64,000 bases of DNA from Earliella scabrosa (Eukaryota > Basidiomycota > Agaricomycetes > Polyporales > Polyporaceae). Location of the stretch: NCBI GenBank assembly GCA_022605405.1, contig JABYQQ010000007.1:1488001-1552000 (forward strand), read 5' to 3'. Under the pieces are notes generated by a model, which was not told where the DNA came from, did not search any database, and was given only the letters and a program-made list of their open reading frames with translations. A program made the translations under genes and the position numbers. Positions 12,969 through 24,360 of this stretch are shown here, piece by piece. Each line of letters starts with the position of its first letter. The stretch's first letter is position 1.

Positions 12969-14328
12969 ATGACAGAAGACGTCGATATGGATGCGCCTCA
13001 AATCTCTACTCTTCGCGAAGAAACGACACCAGAGCCAAACCCCGCAAGGTCATCCAAGTTCAGGGTCAAACTCTTGGTGAACGACAAGGCGGCGGAAGGT
13101 CCCAAAGCGGGGTCCACGTCTAGCAAGCACGGCAGACCAGATAGCGATGAGGATGAAGACGAGGATGAGGATGAAGAAGAAGACCAACTCATCGACGATG
13201 ATGATGAAGAGGTCCCAAAGCCTCCGCCTAGCGTTCCTCCTCCTGTTGTGGCACCCGCTGTGGCTACACCTCCGAAACGTGGAGGCCGAGGTCGTGGTCG
13301 TGGCGGGGGGCGCGGCAGAGGTCGAGGTGGAAGAGGTGGTGCGCCAGTCCCTGGGCCCGGCGTAACTTGGTTTGAAACCGCACCTTCAGAAGCTACCTCG
13401 TCCCAGGACGCTCGTGCCGACGTTTGGGATCCTTCATCGACCCCGGGAAGTACAGTACCAACCCCAACAACCGGGAGGAAGAAGCCTGGTCCTCCCAAAG
13501 GCTCTACTATCAATCGTACAACTAAGAAGAGAGTACCCAAGTATGTCGTCCTATATACGAGGTGTAGCGATACCCTGATGATCATGTATCAGGGCTTCCA
13601 AAGGTGCTGTCCCACTCTTGAAAGACGATGCCGAGAGTGTCAGTGAAGGTCGGTCCTCATCTTCCTGTGCGCATTCTGCTTCTCATCCTAGATAACCCCC
13701 AGCATATGCCGGCACTGCTGCGTCATCTCCACTGCCTCACGAAGGTTCGCCGGAGCCCGACATACCGCTGTCTTCCATCATGCCTCCACACCACCATCTA
13801 GATGACGCTGCCCTTGAGGGTGTGCCACTACCCGTATATCCCCTTCCATCTAAACCCTTCCCTGTCCAGCCCCCGCCGAAGATAGGAACTGGGTTTGCAC
13901 CAGTGATACCACTTGACAAGAGTGCCAAGTCGGTTCGAAAATGGCGACAAGTCAATCGAGAAGTTCGCGGGATTGCTGGCGGCCGCTGGTTCGTGAAGTC
14001 CTGGGTGGGAGAGAAGGAATCCGAGTTTGCGACCGCGGTAGCAGCGTCCCAAGCCGCTGCCCAGGCTATTGCTGGTGACAGCCTTTCTGCCGCTGGTCTC
14101 ACTTTGCCGAACCTCTCCGGTGTGTCCATATCCGGTACTGGCAGAGGCAGAGGCAGAGGAGCCAGGCATGGTGTTGGCCATGCATCCACTGTCGCGTCCT
14201 CCCGTGCGGGATCAGTCATGCCAGAAAGTATCTCTGCTCACCTGAAGAAGCGCGGTAGCGGCCCCGGTACTCCATCTGTCGACATTCCACCTACACCCAT
14301 ACCGATTTCTGCCCCGCCTGCTGTATAA
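12969..14328 (+). CDS. Nuclear RGG/acidic protein, probable INO80 subunit Ies4-like
   Basis: Exons: 12969-13540, 13593-13648, 13703-14328, giving 417 aa. In order: the N-terminal segment SSKFRVKLLVND, an acidic run of Asp/Glu at about residues 60-80, an RGG/GRG box at about 101-121, an AT-hook-like GRKKPGPPKGS, and a conserved-looking block VRKWRQVNREVRGIAGGRWF followed by KSWVG at about 280-305. There is also a second GRG patch. The order (basic GRKKPG linker, then a RKW block) resembles the fungal Ies4 subunit of the INO80 chromatin remodeller as I recall it, but the assignment rests on memory of pattern only. Low-complexity composition could mislead; a generic chromatin-associated protein is the alternative. 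Confidence 0.6.
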
Positions 14329-14681
14329 TTGCTCTCGCATTGCATGTCCATTCTGCTTTCGTACGTGTGTTGGACTAGACGCCCGCTCCTTCGATGTGCT
14401 CTGTAGTCGTATGTTTATACTCGATGTAATGGTAGTCTTCATCGTCCTGAAGGCCTGAACCTGTTGGGGTCGACGTGGATGCATGGTTCAGCTGTGAAGA
14501 AAGTTATGTACTGCGGGAGCTCGACCCATCATGCATCAGGTGTTGGCGCCCGTGATAGAAAGAGCGCTGCGCGCGTTGCCCCGTCGCGCGCGACAGCACT
14601 GCGCTTGGTATTGGCAGCTCTCCTCTCCTCTGGCATCTTGCTTAACCGGCTTGTCGGTGGAAACCCGACTTCTCGTCGTAC
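14329..14681. other. Intergenic, tandem plus-strand genes
   Basis: It holds the 3' flank of the Ies4-like gene and the promoter side of DOP1. No motif stands out. Confidence 0.5.
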
Positions 14682-17600
14682 ATGTCTGCCGCCAATTCGC
14701 CGCGGATTGGTAATGGAGAGCAGCAGAAGAGGGCCCCTTGGTACGCCTTGCGAGGAGGGGATGGAAGTGAGTTCGCACAAGTACCAGACGCGCGTATGGA
14801 TGACCGACCTCCTGAGCAGCTTCTACACCTCCTGGATACGCCGCGGATCCAAAGTACAAGAAATACACTCAGCAAGTGGAGAAGTGTCTGAGCTCGTTTG
14901 ACAATGTGCACGAATGGGCAGACTTCATCTCGTTTCTGAAGCAGCTGTTGAAGGTGCGTGCAGTTGTTCGTGGTACACTGCTATGATCGAGCGTGTTGTC
15001 TCCCAGACGTTCCAATCGTACCAACAGTTCAAGGAAATCCCGCGCAAGCTCGTTGTAGCGAAGCGATTATCTCAATGCTTAAACCCTGCACTGCCAAACG
15101 GAGTACACCAGAGGGCACTGGACGTGTACACGCACATATTCGCTGTTCTCGGGGTGCGTATCGTTTCCGCCTCGCTGTGCGGCTCGAAAATCACTCAAGG
15201 TTCCATAGTCCGAAGGTTTGCTTCGAGATCTTGCCCTATGGTCTTCCGGCCTGTTCCCCTTCTTTGAATATGCATCGACTGCAGTCAAGGTGAGCATCCT
15301 ATGCACATCTCGCAGTCTACAGCTTGTGAATGTTGTGCATAGCCAACTGTCCTCAATCTGTTTGACACCCACTACCTTCCTCTACAAACCGGTCTCCGTC
15401 CCGTGATGAAGTCCTTCATTCTGGCGCTGCTTCCCGGCCTGGAGGAAGAGACCGGAGAGTACTTTGACAAGGTATGTCGCTGGTCAACAGATGACAGACA
15501 ACAGGTAGTAATTGCTCATAGGTGCTCGCATTGTTGGACCGCATCGCGGGCACCATATCGCAATCCTTCTTCTTCCAGAATATTTGGCTCGTGATGCTGA
15601 CCACCCCGCGCGCCCGAGGCACTGCGTTGAGCTACCTCTCACGTAGGTTGCCACCCTTCAAGGCGGACGAAGGTAAGAAATCTAGATAGTTGTGCTTACA
15701 CGACTAGGGATTAAAGGTCGATTTCAGATATCACACCAATCGTCGGCAGCGACCTCGGTCTCATGATCAGAGCATTCTCCGCTGCATTGGAAGATGACGA
15801 TCTGCTCGTTCGACGAGGCGCCTTAGACATACTCCTCCAGTCAATACGCATTGACGGAGTCGCGGTCAGGAAGTCACAGGACGATGATCGTGCGATTCTC
15901 ATGCGAGCCGCCACGAGTGTGGTCCTTCGCCGCGATCTCGCACTCAACCGGCGATTGTTCGCCTGGCTGCTGGGCTCGAGCGAGGGAAGTCAGGCGCAGA
16001 TCGAGTATTACAAGCAACACTCGCTGGAACTCTTGAGGACAACATTAAGGGTAATTACAGCGCCTGTTCAATTGTCGCGCACCGTTGTTTACTCTGTCGT
16101 AGGACGAGATGTTCAATCCATCACCAGAATACTCCCAATCCCGCCCGTTCAAGATTTTCATCTCACTCCTTGATAAGTGGGAGGTGGGCCTACCACTCAC
16201 TGAGGTGCTTGTATACGATGCCTTCAAAGCTTTGCGGAGGGCTTTGGATTCTGGCCCTGATGCTGGAGACGACGTGCGTTTTTCTAGACCCTCAGTTATC
16301 CCCGATGTGACCAATTAACGCCCTTGCCGAGTAGCTGGCTATGACAGGAGGCACACTGTACGAAGCCGTGGAGCCGCATGCACTGTGGAATCGTCTACTG
16401 TCCGTCATCATGTCAGATCTGGACTCCCCGAACGAGGTAAAGTACGGCAAATCCTGCGCGAGTACGTTAGTATTTACGGCAGGTGTAGGGCTGTGGGATG
16501 GTCAAGTACCTCCTGACGAAGTTCCACGGACATGACGAAGAAATAGAGACTCTGCATCTCCCAGTGGCCTTCGTTGCTATCCTGAGTTCGCTCGCGGTAC
16601 GTTTCGTGTGTATCGCTCACCATCTCGAGTTCACACTGATGCTCGTTTAGTCCCGCCCTTGGGATCGGTTATCCGCATCGTCCACAGTTCTCGACGCCCT
16701 GACGCTCGAGGTGGAGATCCTAAAACGAATCACCCCTGCAGCACTCAAGGCTCGTCCCGCTCTGCGCCAAGAGCAAGGGAGCACTGCAGAAGGAGATCCT
16801 GTGTCGTTTGCTCTGACTTACTACGGCATCAAGACTATCGACGACTCCAGCCCAGTGTCATCGCGCTCCTCAGTCCCATTCGTCACTGCGTTCGAAGATA
16901 TCATCACCCTCAGTACAACCGCCGCAAAAGCTCTCATGAGCGGTGGCAACGACGCCAAAGCTGACAACATCTCCCGTAATGTGTTGTTCCTCACCCTCTC
17001 CCTTCTGGATATGCTCGTCAGCCGGCTGGACCATGAGGCAGAAGTCCCGTTTGTTGCGAGTTGGGATCCCGCCGCATGGTTATCAACCGTGCTCGAGTGC
17101 ATCCAACAGAAGGTACGTTGCCTGCTTCTTAGCAGCTGTGTTCTCGCTCATCTTTGGATTAGGCAGTTACGTTCACTGCCGTCGATCGCTTGATAACGAC
17201 AGCAGTGAAAATTCACCAAACCGACAGATTACAGCCAACCTTCTCGCTAAACAGGCGTTCCTATATCTCCACTATGGTCAATGTGGTATGTTCGATAACG
17301 CATTGCTCATTCATGTGCTGAGAAGAGATACCAGCTACTGCGATACCTTCGTCCGGCCACTTCGTCGTACCATGTGCGCGCCGTCAACCTGATCTGGTCC
17401 CTGGAACGAATGAGCACGCAACCACACGTCGAGTCGGTGATTGCAGAGAGCGTCTCGTCCCGACAATCGGCGGAGTTGCAGGATGCGTGTGAAGCCTTCG
17501 GCGTATTGTGGCGACTTTCAGGTGTGAACTTAACATGCGGCGTATCGGTCTGATGGTTAACCATGCATACAGAGGATAGTACGCTTCCAGGCGTACATCT

Positions 17601-20600
17601 GAAGGTCCCCATGATGAGTGTACTTGAGACGCTAAGGAGTGACGACCCCAAGCTCCGTCGCATCGGGGAGACATGGATGCGCTGCAGTCTCAAATCCTAC
17701 CTTCGGTATGCTTCTGTGAATCTCTAAGAACACGATGTCTTATGTCCTCGCAGCGTGTTAGACCCTATTTTGTACGACCTCTTTGACCCCTGCATTCGAT
17801 ATTCCCCGTCGACCACAGAGCTCAAGGGAAAGCAACTTCAAGGGTTCGTCTACGACCGTCCGTTCGATCAACACTATGTGAACTACCTGCTGGAGACACT
17901 GCTATCTGTGGTCAAGTTCGGTGGTCAAGGTTTCTGCAAAGTCGCCAGAGGCACGCCAATCAACCGTTCCATGTACAACAGCTTATTGCAGCGCCTTCAA
18001 GCCGGTACGTGGCAGGGATTACTATACCTTGCTCATGTAATTAAGAGGAACATGGGCAGCGAATGCAGCGTTTCCTGATGCGTCCTACATGGATATCATC
18101 GTCTCCCAACTCCTGACTAGGTGAGCATGCCCTGAAATACGTAGTGAACGATCTAACACTGCTCACTTATAGGATCCTACAATCCGAGCCGAAAGCTTCC
18201 CTGGCGCCAGCGATGCATCCGTTCCACATCGTATCGCAGAACCTGACTGTCGAGCTCCTACAGGCTCTTGTTGCTCGGGGAGAAGTGGATCTTGTCACTC
18301 TGCAATCCCTGGAATCGGCAGTCGTCCAGAAACTATATTTCTGCGTTCATACCGGTCGGCTCGACTTGCAGAACAAACTCCTTCACCTTCTCCATTCCAT
18401 CATTGTCGCCTCCATCGCAGGGTCCGAAGGCAGGGGCCATGCTTCAGCAGCAAACGTCGAACGCGCGGCAGAAACCATGAGCCTGCAAGATGTCCCCGCG
18501 GCGTCACGCAAAGAGTCTCATGCTGTTCACCCGTTGTTGGTACAAACATTAGTCGACGGCATTTCAGCGCCCTCCAACCGGTCTATCCTGCAACATTGGT
18601 TGGATTTCGTCATGATGACCGTCCCACAGTTCAAGGAAACTCTCAAGGCTGTCGTCACACCGTTGACGGACTGCGTCTGCAGGCAGCTCCGTCTAGCACT
18701 GACGGAGATTCTGGATGCCTCCGTCGACGGGCCGCAAGGGGAAGATCTTGTGTCGTACACAACCGACGCTGACTTCATGTCGCTGTTGACCGCCCTTGAG
18801 AGGCTTTCGCTTCTCAGCATGAGTCGCACACCTGGAGAGCAACCCGTAGAAGAGGAGCAACAGACGGTCGAGAAGGCTGCGCAGGAGTCTGGCGGTTTAC
18901 TTGGCTATGTGTCCAATGTCTTCAGCTCCGACGGTTCCTCCAACATGATAGACGATGCATCACTAGTAAGTGATGCGCTTATAAGACGAGTACGCCAACT
19001 CACTGTTACCTACACGTAGGCAAGGTCTTCCGACTATCGGTGTCTGCACAACGCCGTGCGGGTACTGTACGCCATGTGGGACAAGCTGGTGCTGCCTCAT
19101 GAAGGCGACTGGGCATCAAGAGAAGAGTCTCTAGCTCTCATCTACTCCCGCGCACGAAACAGGAGCAGGCGTGTCCTCGAACATCTGTTCCGTGCCCACT
19201 CTACAGAGGTCCTCGAAGCTATAGTCGATTGTTGGCACGAGCAGGTTTCGGTGCGTATAGCGAAGCGAGTCCCCACACCCCAGTTACTGACGTACGCGTC
19301 GCACAGGCACGACCAGACAGTGCAGAGACGTCGGCAGCATATGATCTCGTAGATGTGTTGACTTCTAGTGCACAGAACGCCGTGCATATGCTCTGCGAAA
19401 GCATCTCATGCCGCACACCAGGACTGTCCGAGCGCACGAAGAAGGCCATTGCGTTCGTTGATCTGTAAGTCTGCATAACTATCCAGTGTATCACCGACTG
19501 ACCTTCGTCCCTCAGTATCGACATGACACTGTTTGATTTCCTTGAGCAATATATGAAGCGCCTCGAGGGTCCATTGGCGTTGCAAGTATGGAACCGCTTC
19601 TTGCAGCTGGCAAAAGACCTGTTAGCGTCTTTGCGGGACTTCAAGCCACAAGCATTTGCAGCATTGAAGTGAGTTAGTGGGGCACAGAGTACACACGACA
19701 TTCCTGACGTCCATGCACAGATGCTTCACTGTGCTTGCTGATAAGGTCACCCAAACAACTGCGCTGGATGACAAGCGGATACGCAAGGATATGCAGGTAT
19801 GAGTATTTCTCTGATGAAGATATGTCTGGCATACATCTGCCTAACCTGTTGAACAGGAAACATATGGCAAGCTGCTCGATATCTGTGTACTTTCGGGACG
19901 GTCCGTGGAGTCAGGCTCTTGGATACGCAGGTCACAAAGAGAAGCTCTCGCGACTAATGGTCGAGACTCACCAGCTCCGACTCTGCGTGGTCAGTACGAT
20001 ATTCGGGTTTTCACTGTGCTACAGCTCATTGTCGTTCTGAAGCATCCGATTCGGTGAAGTTGGACGAGAAGAACGCGAGCTCCACATCGCTACCTTTGCC
20101 CGAGAACGTCAAACCATTGTACGGCACTGACGTTGTCCAACAAGTTCGCGTTACTACTTCATACTCCAGACTCAGTGCTGATAGACGTATGAATAGGTCA
20201 ACTCATACATCGCTTCCGATGCCCTGCCCAACATTCGCAAGTTCCTGATCGATTCGGACAAGATCCTGGCAGCCTGCAACCAGATCGTCTACAATGTCGT
20301 CACGCCTGCGTTGAAGGGCAAAGCAAGGTTAGCTCTACCTCCCAACTCGAATCGTCTACATGCTGACGCACTGTCAGACCACTGGACGTGGAGGACGACA
20401 TTGTCGCTATCATCCGAGAAATGACGAAGATCAACGTTGCAGTCAAGGCATGGCGCCCGCCCGTCTTCGATTCTCTCAACGACAACAGATGCTTCAATTC
20501 GACCCCGGACGCTGGAGAGAAGTGGTCGCAGATCATCAAGTCTGCCTTCGACGCGGACAAGACCGCACTGCCGGAGCTACTGGGCAAAATCACCACGGTC

Positions 20601-21519
20601 GCGTCCGCCAACATCTTCACCAACCGGGAATATGAGATGCTCCTCCGCTCGCTGAACCTCCGGCGGTTGTCCTATGTGATCCTATCCGCCGAGAAGAACC
20701 ACTTCCTCACCCAGCTGCCCAGCATCCAGGAGAAGCTGGTCGATACCCTGCGCAACGTTTCGGCGCCGATAGTGCAGAGCGAAGTCTTCCTTTGCGTTCG
20801 AGTGCTGCTGTGTCGACTGTCACCTCACAACCTGTCGAGCTTCTGGCCGGTCATCTTGACGGAGCTGGTGAGTGCACACGGCGCTCGGTCGATACCTTGT
20901 CATTGACTCCCCATTGTAGTATCGGATATTTGAGCAAGTGCTCGTCAACATTCCTGGAGATGGCTCGGAGGAGCTGGGTCTCATACTCTCTGCTTGCAAG
21001 CTACTGGATCTACTTTTGGTCCTGCAAACGGAGGAGTTCCAAGTGTGAGTGCCTGTTCTCCCCGTCTTGATCGATTCCGGCATCCCTAACACGATCTACA
21101 GCCACCAATGGATCTTCATCACAGACACCGTGGACGCAGTGTACCGTCCCGAAGACTGGTTCCCAGAAGCGCTCCTCGATCGCCTCGCAGAGGTTGTAGG
21201 GGCGCTCCCAGTAACAGACGTAAGCAAAGCAGCCCTTCCCCCCATCCCCCATCCCTGCCTCTTTCGACATGAGCTCACTTCGATGCAGAACGCCCGACCG
21301 CCCGCATCCCACCTCCTCCCCACGCCCTCCGCGCCGACGACGCAGATGCGCCGGCCGCTCCTCCAGACCCTCCGGCAGATCGACAGCGTCCGGGATTTGG
21401 TCCCGTTCTTCTCAACCGCGAGCATATCCTCGTACGAGAGCGTGTACCACAGTGGTGGGGTCGTCGACTGGCCGCTCGTCGAGCGCGGGCTGATGGAGGA
21501 CCTTTTCGAGGGGAGGTGA
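14682..21519 (+). CDS. DOP1: DOP1/Dopey family protein (endosome-Golgi traffic)
   Basis: 28 exons: 14682-14766, 14820-14953, 15007-15153, 15209-15289, 15343-15471, 15522-15672, 15728-16050, 16103-16273, 16335-16436, 16489-16596, 16651-17112, 17163-17285, 17335-17521, 17573-17705, 17754-18004, 18069-18120, 18173-18965, 19020-19250, 19307-19464, 19516-19668, 19721-19796, 19857-19989, 20025-20143, 20197-20327, 20378-20867, 20920-21044, 21102-21219, 21289-21519, giving 1,798 aa. Dop1 works with Mon2 and the flippase Neo1 in endosome-Golgi recycling. The Dopey N-terminal signature is clear (KYKKYTQQVEKCL, EWADFISFLKQLLK, LALWSSGLFPFFEYA, LPLQTGLRPV), and the C-terminal conserved helices are also present. 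Every junction keeps phase. It is an all-helical protein with no catalytic motif. Confidence 0.93.
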
Positions 21520-21896
21520 CAGTACTTAGGGACTTGATTCATGCCACTTACTTCTCCGTCGGTTGGACCCATCACTCAGTACATTGCTTCCTTGCATCAT
21601 GTAGCACACTTTTCAATCCCGTCGGCGCCGATGTTGTAGCCTGATACCACTACTGCTATTACGACACTTTGTCTCTCATCGTACGAATCGTCCGCTGAGT
21701 GCGCAGCGGAACTGTCGACCACAATAGCCCCATGCGTCTCGCTTCACACGTGGCCGTCCCGACCTCCTTGACGACAAAGCGAGCTTCCGATAGCATGGAC
21801 TCCTTAAAACGAAAGATAAATACATAACTCCGAGATACCCTGAGGTGCACGGGCCCAGATCTCCCATACCCGACCCGTCCGGCTCCAGCAGATCCT
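21520..21896. other. Intergenic, convergent 3' ends
   Basis: It lies between the convergent DOP1 and Ssp120-like genes; no coding signal was seen. Confidence 0.5.
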
Positions 21897-23380
21897 CTAG
21901 AAGTCGCCCCAGGTCCGGCGGAACTTGTACTGCATACGACCACCCTGCTGTCAGCGTCTACAGCTGCGAACAGTACAGAATCGGACGACTCGCGTACCTT
22001 ATACGGAAGGTTCTTCCTGGACGCGCAGAAGGGAAGAAAGGAGAATGAGCATACACAGAAGGAAAGGAGGAGAGAAAGCACACGCACCTCATCTTCTCCG
22101 ACGGGGACTTGGGGGGCTTGTAGCCGCCCTCGCCGCTGCCCCACTCGCCCTGGTGCGCCGCCTCGGCCCGTGCGTTCGCGTACTTGAGCGCGGGGTCCTG
22201 CTTCTCCGGCGGCGGCACGCGGTTGTATTTCTTCGGGGCGCCGCCCGCAGGGGGCTCCTGGAGCTGCTCGGGCGGGACGTGGTCATCATGTGGGTTCTGA
22301 ACCACGAGCTGCGGGTCCACGCCGCCCTCTTCCTGGTTCTGCTCCTGGTGCGTCTCCTGGTGCGCGGGCTCGTCGTGGGGCTCGTGCTGCGCGAGGACCT
22401 CTTCGACGGAGACACCCTGGTACTTGGCCTCGCGCTCGGCCTCGATGCGCTCGATCTGCTCGTGGTGCGCGAAGTGCTCGAGGTCCTCGGGGTGGTTGTA
22501 AGCCTCGTCCGTCTGCGTCTCAGGGGTCGAGTGGAATTGCTCTGGGGTAGGGTGGAGTGGGGTTGGGGAGCGCGTCTTGTCAGGCAGGGTGGGGACGGGG
22601 ATATGGAGGCGCCACGTTACCTTCGTGATGGAGGAAGAATTCTACAGCGGTTTGAATACGTTGAGGAAGTGGATGGCAAGGCGAGGATAGGATAGGACGC
22701 ACCGCTCTCTACGTCGTAGTGGTGTCCCTCTGCGCCGAGCTCGTCGAAACTGGGGAGACCATCAAGACCAACAGCTTCGAGCTCGTCCAGAGTGATGGTC
22801 TCGTCCCCGTTTGCATCCAGGCGCTTGAGGACGGTGTTGACAATGTGGTCGGCCTTCTTCTGGTGTTCAATCTCATCCTGAGAGACAGGCCTGAGGTGAG
22901 CACGCGAGTAGGTCAGACAAGGGGTGGGCGCACCTTGGACTTCTTCTGAGAGTAGAGGTGGTGAACACCATAGATGGCCTCAATCTCCTCCTTGTCCCAC
23001 CGGTTGTCACTGTGGAGGGAAGCTGCTGCTGAGTACGGACGAGGAGGAGGGGGTTGGGTGAGACGCACCGGTTGAGGTCGTGAAGCTGGAAGAAACTCGG
23101 GACATCGAATGAGTCGCTGAACAGGGGACATGAGCACCGTCTTCACGCATGGTAGTCAAACACGTTGCCGTACATGTGATGCTCCGAGGCCATCTGGAAG
23201 AGGCGTGCGCATATGAGAGCATGTCCGAGAGTGCCCAACGGATGTTGCACAGGTACTTACGTGTCTCTGAGCATACTGAGCCACGGTCTCTCCAGGCTGG
23301 GGCCCATCGTGCTCGTGGCCGCCATGGGCAGCAGCGGCGCGGAGAGAGGCAAGAAAAGCAAGACCAGTGAGAAGGTGCAT
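21897..23380 (-). CDS. Secreted EF-hand calcium-binding protein, Ssp120/nucleobindin-like
   Basis: Exons (minus): 23380-23261, 23193-23174, 23116-23069, 23009-22934, 22877-22703, 22641-22621, 22541-22088, 22016-21998, 21929-21897, giving 321 aa. A signal peptide at about 1-18 is followed by a His/Asp-rich segment. Two EF-hands follow: DLNRDNRWDKEE and DANGDETITLDE. After these comes a long Glu/His/Gln-rich region and the conserved tail KNLPYKYKFRRTWGDF, rebuilt from three exons. Yeast Ssp120 is a secretory-pathway protein that interacts with the cargo receptor Emp47; relatives resemble MCFD2/nucleobindin. For exon 2 I used donor GTACGG at 23173, because it rebuilds EHHIDSFDV; an alternative donor further on would leave a 30-nt intron. 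Confidence 0.88.
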
Positions 23381-24360
23381 GGTGAGCGACAAGCTGAGAA
23401 ACCCCGAGACCGTGACCGACAACAATGCACTCGTCTCCAAGCGCCCATCACGCGGCGGTCTGGGAGCGCTTCCCGAACAGGCAGCTTGCTCCCGCGCCAT
23501 CGTACCGACGCGCGTGTAATCACAGTGGCTAGTCGTTCGCCACTTGTCCTGACCCGGCGAGAACAGTGCCAATGAGAGTCGTTTAAGTTAGGAGCCGTTC
23601 TGAAGGGCTCACATAAGCGTTAGGAAGCCCAAAGGCAAATGATCGTGGTCAAACTTCAACTCAGCCGGCCTTCAACGATTGACAGTGTGACAGCGCATAC
23701 CATGCGCCGGCCATGCAGACTCACACGACACTGGAGGCCTTTGAAGACATGACATGACTCAAGCCATGGCCCATGAGCCACTACCCCACCCAAAGCCACC
23801 ACCTCGTCCAATGCCGCTCGAACCGGATCCGGGACGATCGGGTGGCTAACAGTACAAGGCGAGCGCCTAGATGAAGACGCTGCAGAACGAGCTACGTACA
23901 TCTGAGCTAGCCTCAGAGGAGCGCCCTGCAGGGGTAGTGTGCAGAGCTCTAGAGTGTAGCGGTATGCCCAGCGACGACAAGTCCTTTCGGTCCGGACGCC
24001 CAGCGCTAGCGTCTCCGAGCGCGGCGCAAGTTGCTTCCGCTCAGCACCCTTAATCCTCATCACTCCAACTTGAGGGCAATGCAGGTCTTGAAACTTCCGC
24101 TCCCAGACGGAGATCTCGTTCGAACGGGCATTGTGTCGATCGGAAGATTCTCTCCAAACCCCGACGCAGGCAAGGTTCAAGGCGTGGAGGTTCAACGAGG
24201 CATCGTGGTTACCCGATGTGACTCAGTTGAACTACCGTCGGTCCCGCAGCCCGGCAGTTCTACTACTTAACAGCACATACATGTTGCTCTGAACCCAAAC
24301 CCAGCCACACCTCTTTCTGCCACTAAACCTCCGACATCAACTCGTGACCCACCGTGCACC
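23381..24360. other. Divergent intergenic region upstream of transporter 1
   Basis: 980 bp between the Ssp120-like gene and ABC transporter 1. No conserved frame, no TATA box near the ATG and no exact pleiotropic drug response element were recognised. It presumably holds the regulatory region of the transporter. Confidence 0.5.

Noticed and set aside
13129..13365. Short-repeat array in the GAGGATGAAGACGAG / GGTCGTGGTCGTGG DNA considered as CRISPR or minisatellite
   Set aside because: It is coding low-complexity sequence for the acidic run and the RGG box of the Ies4-like protein.
21925..22695. 256-aa plus-strand Leu/Val/Arg-rich frame
   Set aside because: It is the antisense shadow of the Glu/His/Gln-rich exon 7 of the Ssp120-like gene.
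23117..23146. 30-nt intron in the Ssp120-like gene
   Set aside because: Using the earlier donor at 23173 gives a normal 57-nt intron and rebuilds the conserved EHHIDSFDV, so the ultra-short intron is unnecessary.
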